The position numbers and the translations under genes were made by a program. A stretch of 64,000 nucleotides of DNA from Chenopodium formosanum (Eukaryota; Streptophyta; Magnoliopsida; Caryophyllales; Amaranthaceae): NCBI GenBank assembly GCA_024500155.1, contig CM044877.1, forward strand, positions 21,718,001 through 21,782,000. The letters run 5' to 3'. Of the stretch, positions 21,123-33,200 are shown piece after piece; positions within the stretch are counted from its first letter, which is position 1; each line of letters begins with the position of its first letter. Below the pieces are notes generated by a model. The model did not search any database, was not told where the DNA came from, and saw only the letters and a program-made list of their open reading frames with translations.

Positions 21123-22280
21123 TCTATCTATACTTAGTATTTAAAAACACAAACCATAATTTTTTATATGACACATGTCATTACAAGTCACTCACTACCA
21201 CATTGGGATGTCAATGGGGCGGGGCGGGGCGGGACGGGTCAGATGTTGGCCTTCTTATCCCCATCCCTACCTAACTTTTTCATACCCATCCCCATCCCCG
21301 CGACGGGTCCAATATTCATCCTCACCCCCGCCCCGGTGGGTACAGCATCAAAACCATCCCCGCCCTACCCCCCACTTGAATATTCATCCCTACCTTATCC
21401 CCACCAAAGACCCGCCAAATCTCCACCTAAGACCCACCTAATCTCCGTCTCTCAATTACACACTCCTACATAATTCATACGGATTATAATAATAAAAAAA
21501 CATTCTTAAAATTACACACCTTTTTATTTATAATATAAGTATAGTACAAAGTATTATAATTAATATTTTATTTCATGTAATTATTTTATAAAATAGTATA
21601 AAAGTATATAATTTTGTTTTTAAAGATATATAGACGTGGTTATGAGGTGGAGATGAGGCGGGTACGAAGTAGGGCGAGGTGGGGATGGGGCGGGTACAAC
21701 TTTAAATCCACCCCCACCCATCACCCATGGCGGGTATGGTTTTTATCCCCATCCCCGCCCCACCACCCGCCAAACCAAGACCCATCCCCGCCCCAATGGG
21801 GCGGGTCTCCCACTTGACCCGCCCCCCTGACATCCCTACTACCACATATGACACATGTCACCCCTTTTGATCTTTTTATTTGAGTCTTTATACATTCTAT
21901 AACTTGCAAATTCAATTAAGAAAATGGAGTGTTTCATTTCCATCATAATAAAATAAAGTTGAACCAATTAATATACATCACATAACCATATGAATTGAAT
22001 TATATAAAAATTGTCTTTTCAACTAATAGACTTAAAATATAACTTAAACCAATATGTCATTTCATATCCTACAATCTTCAAGTATATATACATATCTAAA
22101 TTCCTTTTTTTTTTTTTTTTTTTTTTCACAGTTCTATCCTCATTCTTTTTTTCCTTTTAAGTTTTAGCAATGAAACAATTACTTCGTATTTCATATCAAA
22201 AGTTTCAACTATTGAAAAACATACCTACATATGAAATAACCTAGATAAGAACCCGTGCATCGAACGGGCCAAAAGGCTAG
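21123..22280 (+). mobile_element. Non-autonomous Helitron
   Basis: Starts TCTATCTATACTTAGTATTT (plant Helitron 5' end with TC) and ends with a GC hairpin, CCCGT...ACGGG at 22252-22268, followed after eight bases by CTAG (22277-22280). It sits between A (21122) and T (22281) as Helitrons do, without a target duplication. It encodes no helicase. A 635-bp MITE lies inside. Confidence 0.85.
21204..21838. mobile_element. GC-rich MITE with perfect 9-bp target duplication
   Basis: CTACCACAT flanks it exactly at 21195-21203 and 21839-21847. The ends are inverted repeats (TGGGATGTCAATGGGGCGGG against the complement of the last bases, ending GACATCCCTA). The inside is dominated by GGGGCGGG/CCCCGCCC-like runs. 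A 9-bp duplication suggests Mutator-type mobilisation; a hAT-type 8-bp duplication cannot be excluded. Confidence 0.85.
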
Positions 22281-22770
22281 TTTGTGTTCAGTGAGTGGCA
22301 CCAAAGAAGTCTCATAGATACCTTTTCCTCCATGGGATATCTCTTTTTGAGATCCCACAATAATTATTTTCATACTCAATCCCCATCATCCATTCTTATT
22401 TCATGGAACCGATTCATAACAACTCAGTAGCAACATAAATCATTATCAGAGATAGTAGTGGAGCACTCATCAACGCATCTACTTTCAACCTCGACAACAC
22501 CAAAGTATTTATAGCGGAAGCTACGATTCTTTATAAAGGAGACAAATTAACTCTTCAATGTGGTATACAAAAACATTGAAATTGAAGGTGATAACCTATT
22601 AGTCATCAACTCAATAAAAGACATTTGGACAGTACCTTGGCAGTCGAGCATATTATCGAAGATACTCGTTCTCTCATCTCTCAGTTTCCTAATTGGAATA
22701 TTTAACACGTCTACCAAAGAGGCAAATCGCACAACAGATTGGATAGCTAATGTGGTACATTCAATATGTA
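22281..22770 (+). pseudogene. LINE relic, RNase H end
   Basis: Continues the LINE interrupted at 21122. In shifting frames it shows the plant LINE RNase H pattern: IIRDSSGALI, then FIAEATILYKG, then EGDNLLVINSI, then HVYQRGKSHN (an ..EANR..D-like end). Multiple frameshifts. An A-rich 3' end lies around 22900-22950. Confidence 0.6.
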
Positions 22771-23112
22771 TTAGTATGGATGTTTATGTTTGTAATAACT
22801 CTAATTTGTTTTTTTATTCTTTCTTTAGATATATTAGGAAGACAAAAGCTAACGAACACCTTATGGAGCTGGGTAAAGACTATAAGATAAATAAAAGTAG
22901 AAATATTAAATTAAAATGAACATTACATTAGAAAAAAAAATAATAAATTAAAATGAGCCTTAATTACACCGGTTAACGGGTAATTTTGACACGTGCGTGT
23001 TCCCAAATTAACACTACTTTATGAGATGTTTTTATCTAACGCACCAGGACCTTTGTTAGCAAGATCTAAAAATTCCCCTCATGAGAAGGACTTGTTAATA
23101 CGGAGTGACTAA
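22771..23112. other. AT-rich spacer, nothing recognised
   Basis: Probably the LINE 3' end plus unique sequence. No ORF or repeat structure supported. Confidence 0.5.
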
Positions 23113-23305
23113 GGACCTGTTCACATTTACTTAATTTCAGTTCAATTCACTTCAACCTCCAATGTGTTCAGTTCAGCTCCTAATTTCTCTCTCTCATAAA
23201 ATATTTAGTTCAATTCATTTCCGTTCAGCTCCAATAAGTTCAGCTCAGTTCAATTCAGCTTCAATCAATTCATTTCAGCCCAATTCAGTAAATGTGAACC
23301 GACCC
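23113..23305. mobile_element. MITE, PIF/Harbinger-like, TAA duplication
   Basis: 193 bp from GGACCTGTTCACATTTACT to its inverted counterpart, flanked by TAA at 23110-23112 and 23306-23308. The inside is made of TTCAGTTCA-like repeats. A relative lies at 43097-43258. Confidence 0.75.
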
Positions 23306-23317
23306 TAAGAATATTGT

Positions 23318-23705
23318 GGCCTTGTTTGGTAGTAAGCTTATGGGGTATATTAGCTTATTTGACTAACTTTAGCTGATTGACTAGTCAAATAAGCTAATAC
23401 AAGTGTTTGGTAGTAAGCTTATTGAAAGAGCTTATTCCACTAAATAAGCTCTTTTTGAAAAAGCTCATTTTAGGAGCTTTTTCAATTAGCTTATTCATTA
23501 ATTATTGTGAAATGACACTTATAACATCATTTAATTTAAAATCCTATCAAAACTACCTACCCACAATTAGCTTATTGGTCATTTCACATACTCAATCACC
23601 TTTAAGCTATCAGCTATTTACCGAACACTTTTATATAATTAGTTAATACAATAAGTTAGTCAAAATAGCTAACTCAATCAGCTTCAGCTTTCTCCAAACA
23701 GGGCC
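23318..23705. mobile_element. MITE with GGCC(T)TGTTTGG ends upstream of the EF-G gene
   Basis: 388 bp, with start GGCCTTGTTTGG and inverted end CCAAACAGGGCC, flanked by TGT on both sides (23315-23317 and 23706-23708). AGCTTATT/AAGCT repeats fill the inside. It ends 95 bp before the EF-G start codon and so may overlap the promoter. Confidence 0.65.
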
Positions 23706-23800
23706 TGTATCAATAAGAGCATACGTGAGTAATAGGGTTTATCAAAATCATTCAAAGCTTGCAGGGTTTAACTTAACCTCAAAGCTCAGGAGCTCAAACA

Positions 23801-26800
23801 ATGGCGAGATCAGCAAGATCCTCAGCTTCTCGCCTCTACTACACCCTTTTTACTTCATCTACTCCCCACCAAACCCAATCTCCGTCATCTCCATTCCTCC
23901 ACCGCCATTTCCGTTTATTCTCCGCCGGCAGCGCCGCCCGCGCCAAAGAAGAGAAGGGCTCTCAATTGCAGGACTCATTATCGAAAGTCCGAAACATCGG
24001 AATATCGGCGCATATCGATTCCGGAAAGACCACATTGACGGAAAGAATTTTGTATTACACTGGAAGAATTCATGAGATCCATGAAGTTAGAGGAAGAGAT
24101 GGTGTTGGTGCGAAAATGGATTCCATGGATTTGGAGAGAGAAAAGGGGATTACTATTCAATCTGCTGCTACTTACTGTACTTGGAATGGGTATCAGGTAT
24201 GGATGATTACCACAATTTGGAATGTTTTCGTTTTTATATCTTGAAGTCAATGATTGTTATTTGTTGATTTATGGGTTTGTTTGAGTTATAATTCTGTTTG
24301 ATTTGTTCATTTGGTTTGAGACTTTGAGTTACGGAGTATACTTTTGTTTGATTTGTTTTTGAAAGTGGGTTCGATTTTGAATGTAATAACTTATTTCTAG
24401 TTATTATTAGTTGAAAAAAAATGTGCAAGTGTAGTAACTTTAAAAGTTGTGCTTAAAAATTATGTACACTTGTTTGAGATAGTGGATTAAAGTTTGATAA
24501 ATTTTTTTCTAGGTGTTAAAAACCTCGTTAAGAATCATTTTATTAGATAAAAATTTGTGATTTTTTGGGTTTGTGGGTTTTTTGTTGGACTTTGATAAAG
24601 GAAAACGAGTTTGGGTTCCGCATGGGTGGAGTAAAAGAAGAGCTTGTAATTTATGGTCCTTTGCTTTTGAAACTGAGCAAGTACTTTAGGAATTATTGGT
24701 GGACTTGTAGTGTAGGGTTATGAAGATGGTCCTAGTGGGTGGGGTATGTCGGGTTGTGATGGAAATTAAAGGGGTGTGATGGTGGTGGTCAAAGTGTGGA
24801 TGATGACTATAGTGCTGATCAAGGTTTGCCAAGAGTGACGAGGTACAAACTACAAAGGAGTTTGGGGGTGGGGGTGTTAGAAAAGACATGATATTGTTCT
24901 TTTGCAAAGGGGACTTTGGGGGTGATTTGGTGACTTTAAACTTCTCATTTAAGGTTGATTGAAAATTTTCTTTGAATGATAGGGATGAGAAGAATAGATG
25001 TGTAACATTTTTTAAATTAAATGTTCCAACTTTTTTTAAACTGAAGATGGATAATTTGTTTATGATTTTTTTAAAGCATATTCAGTTTAAAATGATGCAT
25101 CTAACAATTGAGCCAAAATTATTTGCACATTTTATTCAAAAAAATAAAAAATAAATAGCATTATTAAATGCAAATTTATCTTAAGGATATGAGCATCTTC
25201 TATTATCAGTTGAGGTGCATGAAAAAGGAAATACATCTCCATCAATTTTTTAAATTATTGAAAGTAAGAAGGTATCATGGGGCTCCATTGTGTTATTAGA
25301 TCTTAATGTAGGGTGTAGCTTACTTCACCATTGGATGGTAAATGGGATCTTAAATGCTTGTTTACTTAGGTATCTTTTGCTTGAACATTGTAAAAGCTGA
25401 GTAGATTTAAGGCTATGAACTTTTGTAACAGTGTAGTGAACCCTTGACCCTGTACTACTTGGATAAAAATCATAAAATTGAACTGTTCTTCAAAGTTCAA
25501 AGCAAAGGTTCAATGAGTGGTTTCATGACACAATAATTGCATCTTTCTTTGATCAAGTTGCTTGAAAATGTGTTTAGTATGATTATATCTTATCACAGGA
25601 AGAATCTAAGAACGAGTTGCATTATTGGAATCTAATCTTGATAGTTGTCATCTTTGATTAGTTTGATGATACTCATCTTAAGCTATAAAGCTGACAGTTT
25701 ATACGTTTTTTATGTTAACTTTATCTCTTACTCCATGTGCCAATGCAAATTGTTTGTGTTATGTGACTCTTATGCAATGTGTTTATTACACTTTTTCAAG
25801 ATCAGTATTCATTTCTAGTATTTCAAAACCTTATATTTCAGGTCAATATCATCGATACTCCCGGTCATGTTGACTTTACCATTGAAGTAGAGCGTGCCTT
25901 GCGTGTCCTTGATGGTGCCATACTCGTCCTTTGCAGTGTTGGTGGTGTTCAGAGCCAATCGATTACTGTTGATCGGCAAATGAGGAGGTATGAAGTTCCA
26001 AGAATTGCATTCATTAATAAATTGGACCGAATGGGAGCTGATCCGTGGAAGGTTCTTAATCAGGTATGCTATATCTCTTATAATTTGAGGTGCAATACTG
26101 TATTACAATGTAGGTATATTTTTATTCTTATTTGCTTTTCTGAGTTCATACTACCCAATAGCCTCAAGTTTTCACATTCGATGAGTGTATTGGTTAATTT
26201 TAGGTAAGCAACACAAAGAATATTTTAGTAATTACTTTAATATGCATACTAATAGCTACTATTGGTGTTGTGAATTGACAAGTGACAATACAATATATAA
26301 CAAGTGATAAAATGTTGAATACGTGAAGTTAGTTAAGTGAGCAGATAATTTGGATTGAAGAGGGTAATGGAAGGCTGTAGGCTGCAGGATGTTGAATCTA
26401 TTCCATTGTCCACTAGGGATTATGTTTTTGGAATTCTTGATCAGATTTGAACTCCGTATATAAAGAAGACAAGATTTTGAGTCACCCAAATACATCATAT
26501 TAATGGCTATGGTTACAATGACAATTAAAACCATTGTTTTGTAGAATAAGAATTTTAGGCATCTATAATTCTGGTCACTCTCATTGTGTGCTCCACTCCA
26601 CTGTGTGATTGTAAGAGCCCTACTTTGCGGCTTTGCCATCTGTGATTTAAGCTGGTTGTATAGGTAATAGCCTTAATACCTTTTCCAAACATGTGTTATT
26701 ACTGATTGCCCTTTTTGGCTTGCCAAATAGGATATTTGGGCTAGAATTTAGAAAGCAGACAAGACATTTGTGAAGAGCTATGTTAGTCTCTGCATATTTG

Positions 26801-29800
26801 CCAAAGTACCCTAACACGGATCCGGGTATGGAAAATGAATAAGTTAGGATAGTTTGCATTCTAATACAATTATGAGTACCTATACAAACCAGAAATCAAA
26901 GAAAAGGGAAGGAAATTTGGGCACTAAAGTTGCATTAACATGAAAAAATTGAAGTTTTCTAGATGTAGGGTTTGAGAGAAAGTCCTGGATCTATTTAATA
27001 ATCAAAGATGAAATCCACCTTAAGAAGCAACTAGACATTTTTTTGTTTCAATGGCGAGAGACAACTTGATTGTTTTCTTCACCATGTGTTTTCTCTCTCT
27101 TCCCTTTGTGCAGTTGGTAAATTCATATTCTTTGCTTTCTTCTATTTCTTCGTATTTATTAATTTTTTTATTCAAATTGTTGGAATATTCTCCTAAAATT
27201 GGTGATGACTATGCTAGTGTTTGAGGTCAGTCGTCATTAGTTTGGGCTTTGGATTGGGCTTAAAATTATACTCTGTTTGTTTCGGAAAACTTGTTTCAAT
27301 TTCCTTTTTCATCTGTCCCAAAATACTTGTTACACTTCCATATTAGACTGACTCATCCAATATTTTAATATATCTCTTAATAAAGGCTTGGTCCCCAATT
27401 GTGTGCTATTAATGGTGAGACTGGGGGAAGTTTCACTATATCTTTCACTGTTTTGGTGAGTAGATCATTAGAGGCTTAGAGCCATTATTGCTAAGATGTG
27501 GGGAAGCTTTTCACTTTATCTTCGAATAAACTATTAAGGGGTCGAGATATTTGGCTTTAGTCCTTCTTTACGTCTATGATTGATACTCCTATGGCGTATT
27601 TTGAATTTCTCTATTACTTATAATAGAATGCTCTGCAGAATTTAGTTTGTTAAAATGTGTATAATTTGGTCTTATATTTTTATAGTAGACAGAGAATTTG
27701 CAAGACTAGCTAGCTGCTAAATAATTTTTCTCATTCACAGGCTAGGTCAAAGCTTCGGCATCATAGTGCTGCTCTGCAAGTACCAATTGGCCTTGAAGAA
27801 GATTTTCAGGGTCTTGTGGATCTTGTGCAATTAAAAGCTTATTATTTCGAAGGATCGAGTGGGTGTGTATGCTGTACTTTTCTTCTGCATCTTGTCACAT
27901 AACTTACATTGCAATATGTTGACTTCTTATATAATTAATGTTTAAATTGCAGGGGAAAAGTTGTCACTGCTGAAATTCCTGCAGATATGGAAGGTTTAGT
28001 GGCAGAAAAGCGGCATGAGCTGATAGAGGCAGTCTCTGAGGTTGATGATGAATTGGCTGAGTTGTTTCTGGCTGATGAACCCATATCATCTTCTGTTCTT
28101 GAGGTTAGTTGGTGATTTAAATTCTAATGTCCTTGATACAGACTCTAAAGAAGTTGAAGTATGAATGATTTTATTGAGCATTTTGAAGTTCTTCGAAAGC
28201 GTAGATCTCCAGCTAAAGTTAATTTACTGTATACATATATCAAGTGCGAGATTGCTGTAAAGATTATTTTATAATTGGGAGCTGCAGAAAAATTATAGCC
28301 AAATCTCAGGTTACTGTGTTGATGATTATAAACTGTATTTTTTTTTTGGTATTGCTTTAGTTTTTGAGGCTCTGGCAGTATAAGGCCAATAAGAAATTCA
28401 GCTGTCTTTGTTTGTGATCATTATCTGTGTGGGGATTCTGATCCTCATTGACCTAGATAAATGTCTTCTGCTCTGAAATCAACAGAGATCTAACAACATA
28501 AAGGAGCCGTCTGGGAGGTGCATTGCTTCCTGAATGTCTATGGATGGAAAACATTTGTTCATTCTTGCTTCTAAGTCAAAGGTGTAAAATTTTGTTGTTT
28601 TCGTTGTATCTTTTGAGGGGAGAATACCTAGTGATAACTTATACAAGCTATAATGATACAACAGGTTTTTGAAATATAAGATAAGGAAGCTGCAACAACA
28701 TTTCAAAACAGTACATGAAGCTTACTGCACTTAAATTCCTCTGAAATCTCGTGTCAGACCTTTTTTATGAATCAAGTGTCAATAAAAGTTTTTGGAAATT
28801 CTGACTTTAACATTTATCACTGCTTCCTGGTTAGAGCATTATAGAGTATACCCAAAAGAGCATCAAAGAATTCATCAAAGATTATGCTTTCATGTCCCTC
28901 TCAAACTAACAAACACGTTTTGAGTGGCTTTTGTTCTGCTTTTGCAACATATACTTGTATCATTTATAGTTTTGGGAGCTGAAGTTTACGTTTTTATGCT
29001 TCCTTTTAGATAATCTGCAAAGCTGTTTTTTATTTTATTTTATTTATTTTTTTTTTTTTTTTGGGGGGGGGGGGGGTACTAAAGTTTTGTTGTTGTCGTT
29101 GTTTGATTGGGATGAACATCCTAGCTTCTTACTTTTATGATTGAGAATGTGATTTTGGAAGGAAAAAAATGAAGTTATGACATCAACATATAAATGAACT
29201 AACTACACATGGATCCTCATAAAGGGCTATGTATGGCTACAGTTTGGCTCCGAATCACTTATTAAGGCCTTGAGTACGTCCGGAAGTAGATTGATTGAGT
29301 TGCTCAAGTGGAATAACATATCACCTGATTAGACAACTATCTTGTCAAACTGTAAAAGCCTAGAAAGATCCTTCATCATGGAAATCTTCTTGTACTCTAT
29401 ATAGTCTATTTGAACTCTGAGCTCTGACTGATTGTTATGGCTTCAAGTGGAGCCCATAAGCTAGCTTTTGCTTTCTTCAAGTTGCACTTGACAACATTCT
29501 TTCAAGAATGATTAATTTATTGTTTTGTAACTAAAAGTGTGCTCATTGTCAGCCTTTGAATTCCCCCCTTTTCTTTTCTAGAAATATCAGTTAGTTTCCC
29601 AACATTACATTGAAAGATTGTTGAGTTTGCAGTAGCTCCTGAAGTATTGAAGCTACTGATTGTTAAGACAAAATAATCTTCCTGATTTTAGTTTCCTTTA
29701 GAAACATAGAAGAGTAAAGTGCAAAGCATGCTGAAATACCACAAAAAGGTTCTAGTTTCTATCCCTGACCTATCTTCTTGCTGTGAGCACTGCTGGATAT

Positions 29801-30211
29801 GTAGGCAGACTAATGAGCCTTCTTGTAGTTGTGATGGATGTTGCTCTTGGCTTGCTGCATTTTATTTAATGGGCAAAAGTCTATTGACTGGCCTAACTCT
29901 TCTGTTCATCTATCATTAACTGATTAGCCAGCATAAAAAATTGAAATAATTTTTAAATGCATATTCTATTATTTTTTCTTGCCTTGGTCTTTCTTGTGAA
30001 CTCTATGCTCTCAGCAGGATGGAAAGTTATTCGTTCTAAATGTTATCTATCCAATCTTATAACTTTTCTTGTTATGCTATGAAATGGTACATTATGGATT
30101 TTTTTTTCTTTTGTAGGAAGCGATACGTAGGGCTACTGTTGCCCGGAAATTTGTCCCTGTATTCATGGGCACGGCTTTCAAGAACAAGGTACTTGGATCG
30201 ATGCCCTTTTT

Positions 30212-30251
<40 letters not shown>

Positions 30252-33200
30252 ATTATGCTAATATATGACGAGTAAGCTGATAATTAAATATCGATGGCTC
30301 TGCTTCTTATTTTCTAAACATTCTTGTATGTCTTAAATAACAGGGTGTTCAGCCACTTCTTGATGGAGTTCTCAATTACTTGCCTTGTCCTACTGAAGTC
30401 AACAACTATGCTTTGGATCAAAATAATAATGAAGAGAAGGTAATTGTCTGGTAGTAGTAAATATGCAGTTAAAAATTAGTTTGTCAAGTGATTGGATTAC
30501 ACATAAGCGATAGCTAAGTGTTTTTTTATTTTATTTTATTTTATTTTATTTTTTTTATAGGTATTGTTACCTGGGTCTACGACAGGACCTCTCGTAGCAC
30601 TGGCTTTTAAATTGGAAGAAGGACGATTTGGTCAATTGACATTTTTGAGGTATTAATAATGCCTTTATTTATCTATTTATAGTAATTAATTTTGATGCTA
30701 GTTTGTTTGTTGATGTACCCAAGTTTCAAACTATGGGTCACCCAGACAAATTAAACATTAGAAATTCCATCTTTTAAAACCTGACTTTAAAATATTGCTG
30801 GTGTTTGATTTTGGTGCAGAATATATGAGGGTGTCATCAGGAAAGGGGACTTCATACATAATATCAACACTGGCAAGAGACTTAAGGTACTCCGATGTTG
30901 CCATTTGGTGTTACTTTGTTACAGAGTGGTATGGGTCAAGGTTCCCAACGCCCATATTAGTATGAATGTATGATGTTCATCAGAAAGGGGTGAGACTGGC
31001 TTTTAAAAATGAAAAAAAATCTTAATGTAATGTAGTTGGTAGCATAAATCTTCCACGATTCCATCTACCAAAAGAAATTTTACAAACTAGAACTCAGAAT
31101 TAAACAGGATTGCACCTCGTACCCCCTCTATTGTGCATAGGGAATTCATTATCTGAGTTTGTATTCCTACTTCCTCCATTCCAAATTAGCTGACTCATTT
31201 TTACTTCAGACACTATTCATAAACGCTAATTCAACTAGCTTTTTGATTTGAAAAAACATAGTCATGGGATCATTTCAGATTCCTCTCAAAGTGTATATTC
31301 TAAATTAACTTATTTTGTTTTTACTATAAATTTTATTAATTGATGAGATATTTATTGTTATTTTATGCATTGGCATACGTGATTAAAGAAACATGTCTAA
31401 TAAATTGGATTGGAGGGAATATATATTGTGCTTAATATTATATTCCTTTTCTAAAATATGTGGAATCTCTGATTCTTCTCCACTCCTTATATGCTCATGA
31501 GGCGATGGAAAAAACATTTATTTACCACCTTCATTTTTTTCCTTTGGAGATTAAGGGTTGGTTGTTCAACCTTTTTATTGTTGAATTACACTTCCTTGGC
31601 GTGCACATATATTGGTAGTTCTCTTATTTGCTTAGAAGTTAGTGGACACAATTAATCTAAAATTCTTCGCTATATGGACAGAGTATCTGAAGTATCCTTG
31701 TTACTCCCTCTTTTCCCAATGAAGTGTCCAATTTGTCTTTTGCACACGTTTTAAGGAAGGTGAATAAATAAATAAGATAGTGAGGTTTGGTTGATTAAAG
31801 ATGAATATAAAAAACAAGATGGTGTGGTTTGGTTGATTAAATGTGAATTAAAAAAAAAGTGGGTTTTGTGTTTGATTAAAATGAATAAAGAAAATAGATA
31901 AAGGTGAAATGATAGTTTTATTTAGAGAAAATGTTTTGAGGAGAAAAGTGAATTTATTTGGGGACAGGGAGTATCTGAAATTATTTGTTTGCTGAATCTG
32001 TGGTAGTGGTTATAGTAATTTTATAAATGTATATTACTGACTCTATTAAATTGTGCCTTTTTTTCACCTTTTCTGCATTGACATCAGGTTCCTCGCCTTG
32101 TACGGATGCATTCTAATGAGATGGAGGTCAGTGCTTTCTCAATAAGATCCTCTATATTTTTTGACCTATGCATAGTCAAGTTTTGATGCATCCATTGTAC
32201 CTTAGTAAGAGTTGTTTAGATAAAGAAATATTATTGATCAACACTGTTGGTTTTTTTCTAATACTTTCACTCGGGATGTCTCATGTTATAGGACATTCAA
32301 GAGGCACATGCTGGACAAATTGTTGCTGTATTTGGAGTCGATTGTGCTACAGGTCTATATACTTTCTAAGATTGCTATTGAGTGATTATCCCTTCCTTTG
32401 TCCATGTATGAATGAATTAGGGGTTACTGATAAAATGCACATCAGAAGTCAAACTTATAGATTTATTTACAAATGATTGCTTTTTAATTTTTGAAAAGTA
32501 CTCTTATGTATATATAGACTACTAGGGTTGGGATCCAATGAAACATCTTAATGCGAGAAGGATGACAACATTTTTAAACTACATTACTGTTTATTGTTAT
32601 TTTAAAATGAAAATAAGTATCGGGAGAATTTTTTCATGTTTTTATATGATAACTGTATCTAGAACGAGTCAAGACGGAGAAGAAGCTTAAAATAGCTTAG
32701 CTGTCACCCGCTTTCAAACAGAGTGGAGAAAGAAATAATTGCTTTATTTTTAGATGCATTAGAATTACTATTTTGGAGTAAAATGTCGGATTCTACGATC
32801 TACTCAGGCACGACATCCAAATCTGAGTTTGGGTAATATAGTTTGTGGGACTAAGTGTGCAAATTGTTTCAGCTGTATTGTTATGTGCATAATTTTGAAC
32901 CAGATTGCATATATTTTCAAAAAATTTGTTTTAATTTTTCCTCGATTTTTTTTTTTTTTTTTTAATGCATATTTAATTAATGAAAAAAAGTTACATACTT
33001 CCTCCATTCCAATAATATTACAACAAGGATGAAATCACGCATTCCAAAACACATTTTACATGCTAAACATCTATAATTGTGTAGAGTAAAAATTCTAAAA
33101 AGTTGATATTGTGAAAGTATTTTATGAGATAAATCCAACAAGATCCCACATGACTATATTTTGCTTAACGTATAAATCATATTATATGATCAAACGAGAG

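Noticed and set aside
21168..21915. Pro-rich ORFs in the GC-rich MITE
   Set aside because: Open in several frames and on both strands because of CCCCGCC repeats; no protein function supported.
22252..22268. CCCGTGCATCGAACGGG as another copy of the Tat palindrome
   Set aside because: It has a seven-base loop, is single, and sits at the 3' end of a Helitron with CTAG following; it is the Helitron terminator hairpin.
29050..29080. T-tract plus G13 run as a regulatory G-quadruplex
   Set aside because: A single homopolymer run in an intron without four separate G tracts; more likely slippage or an assembly artefact.
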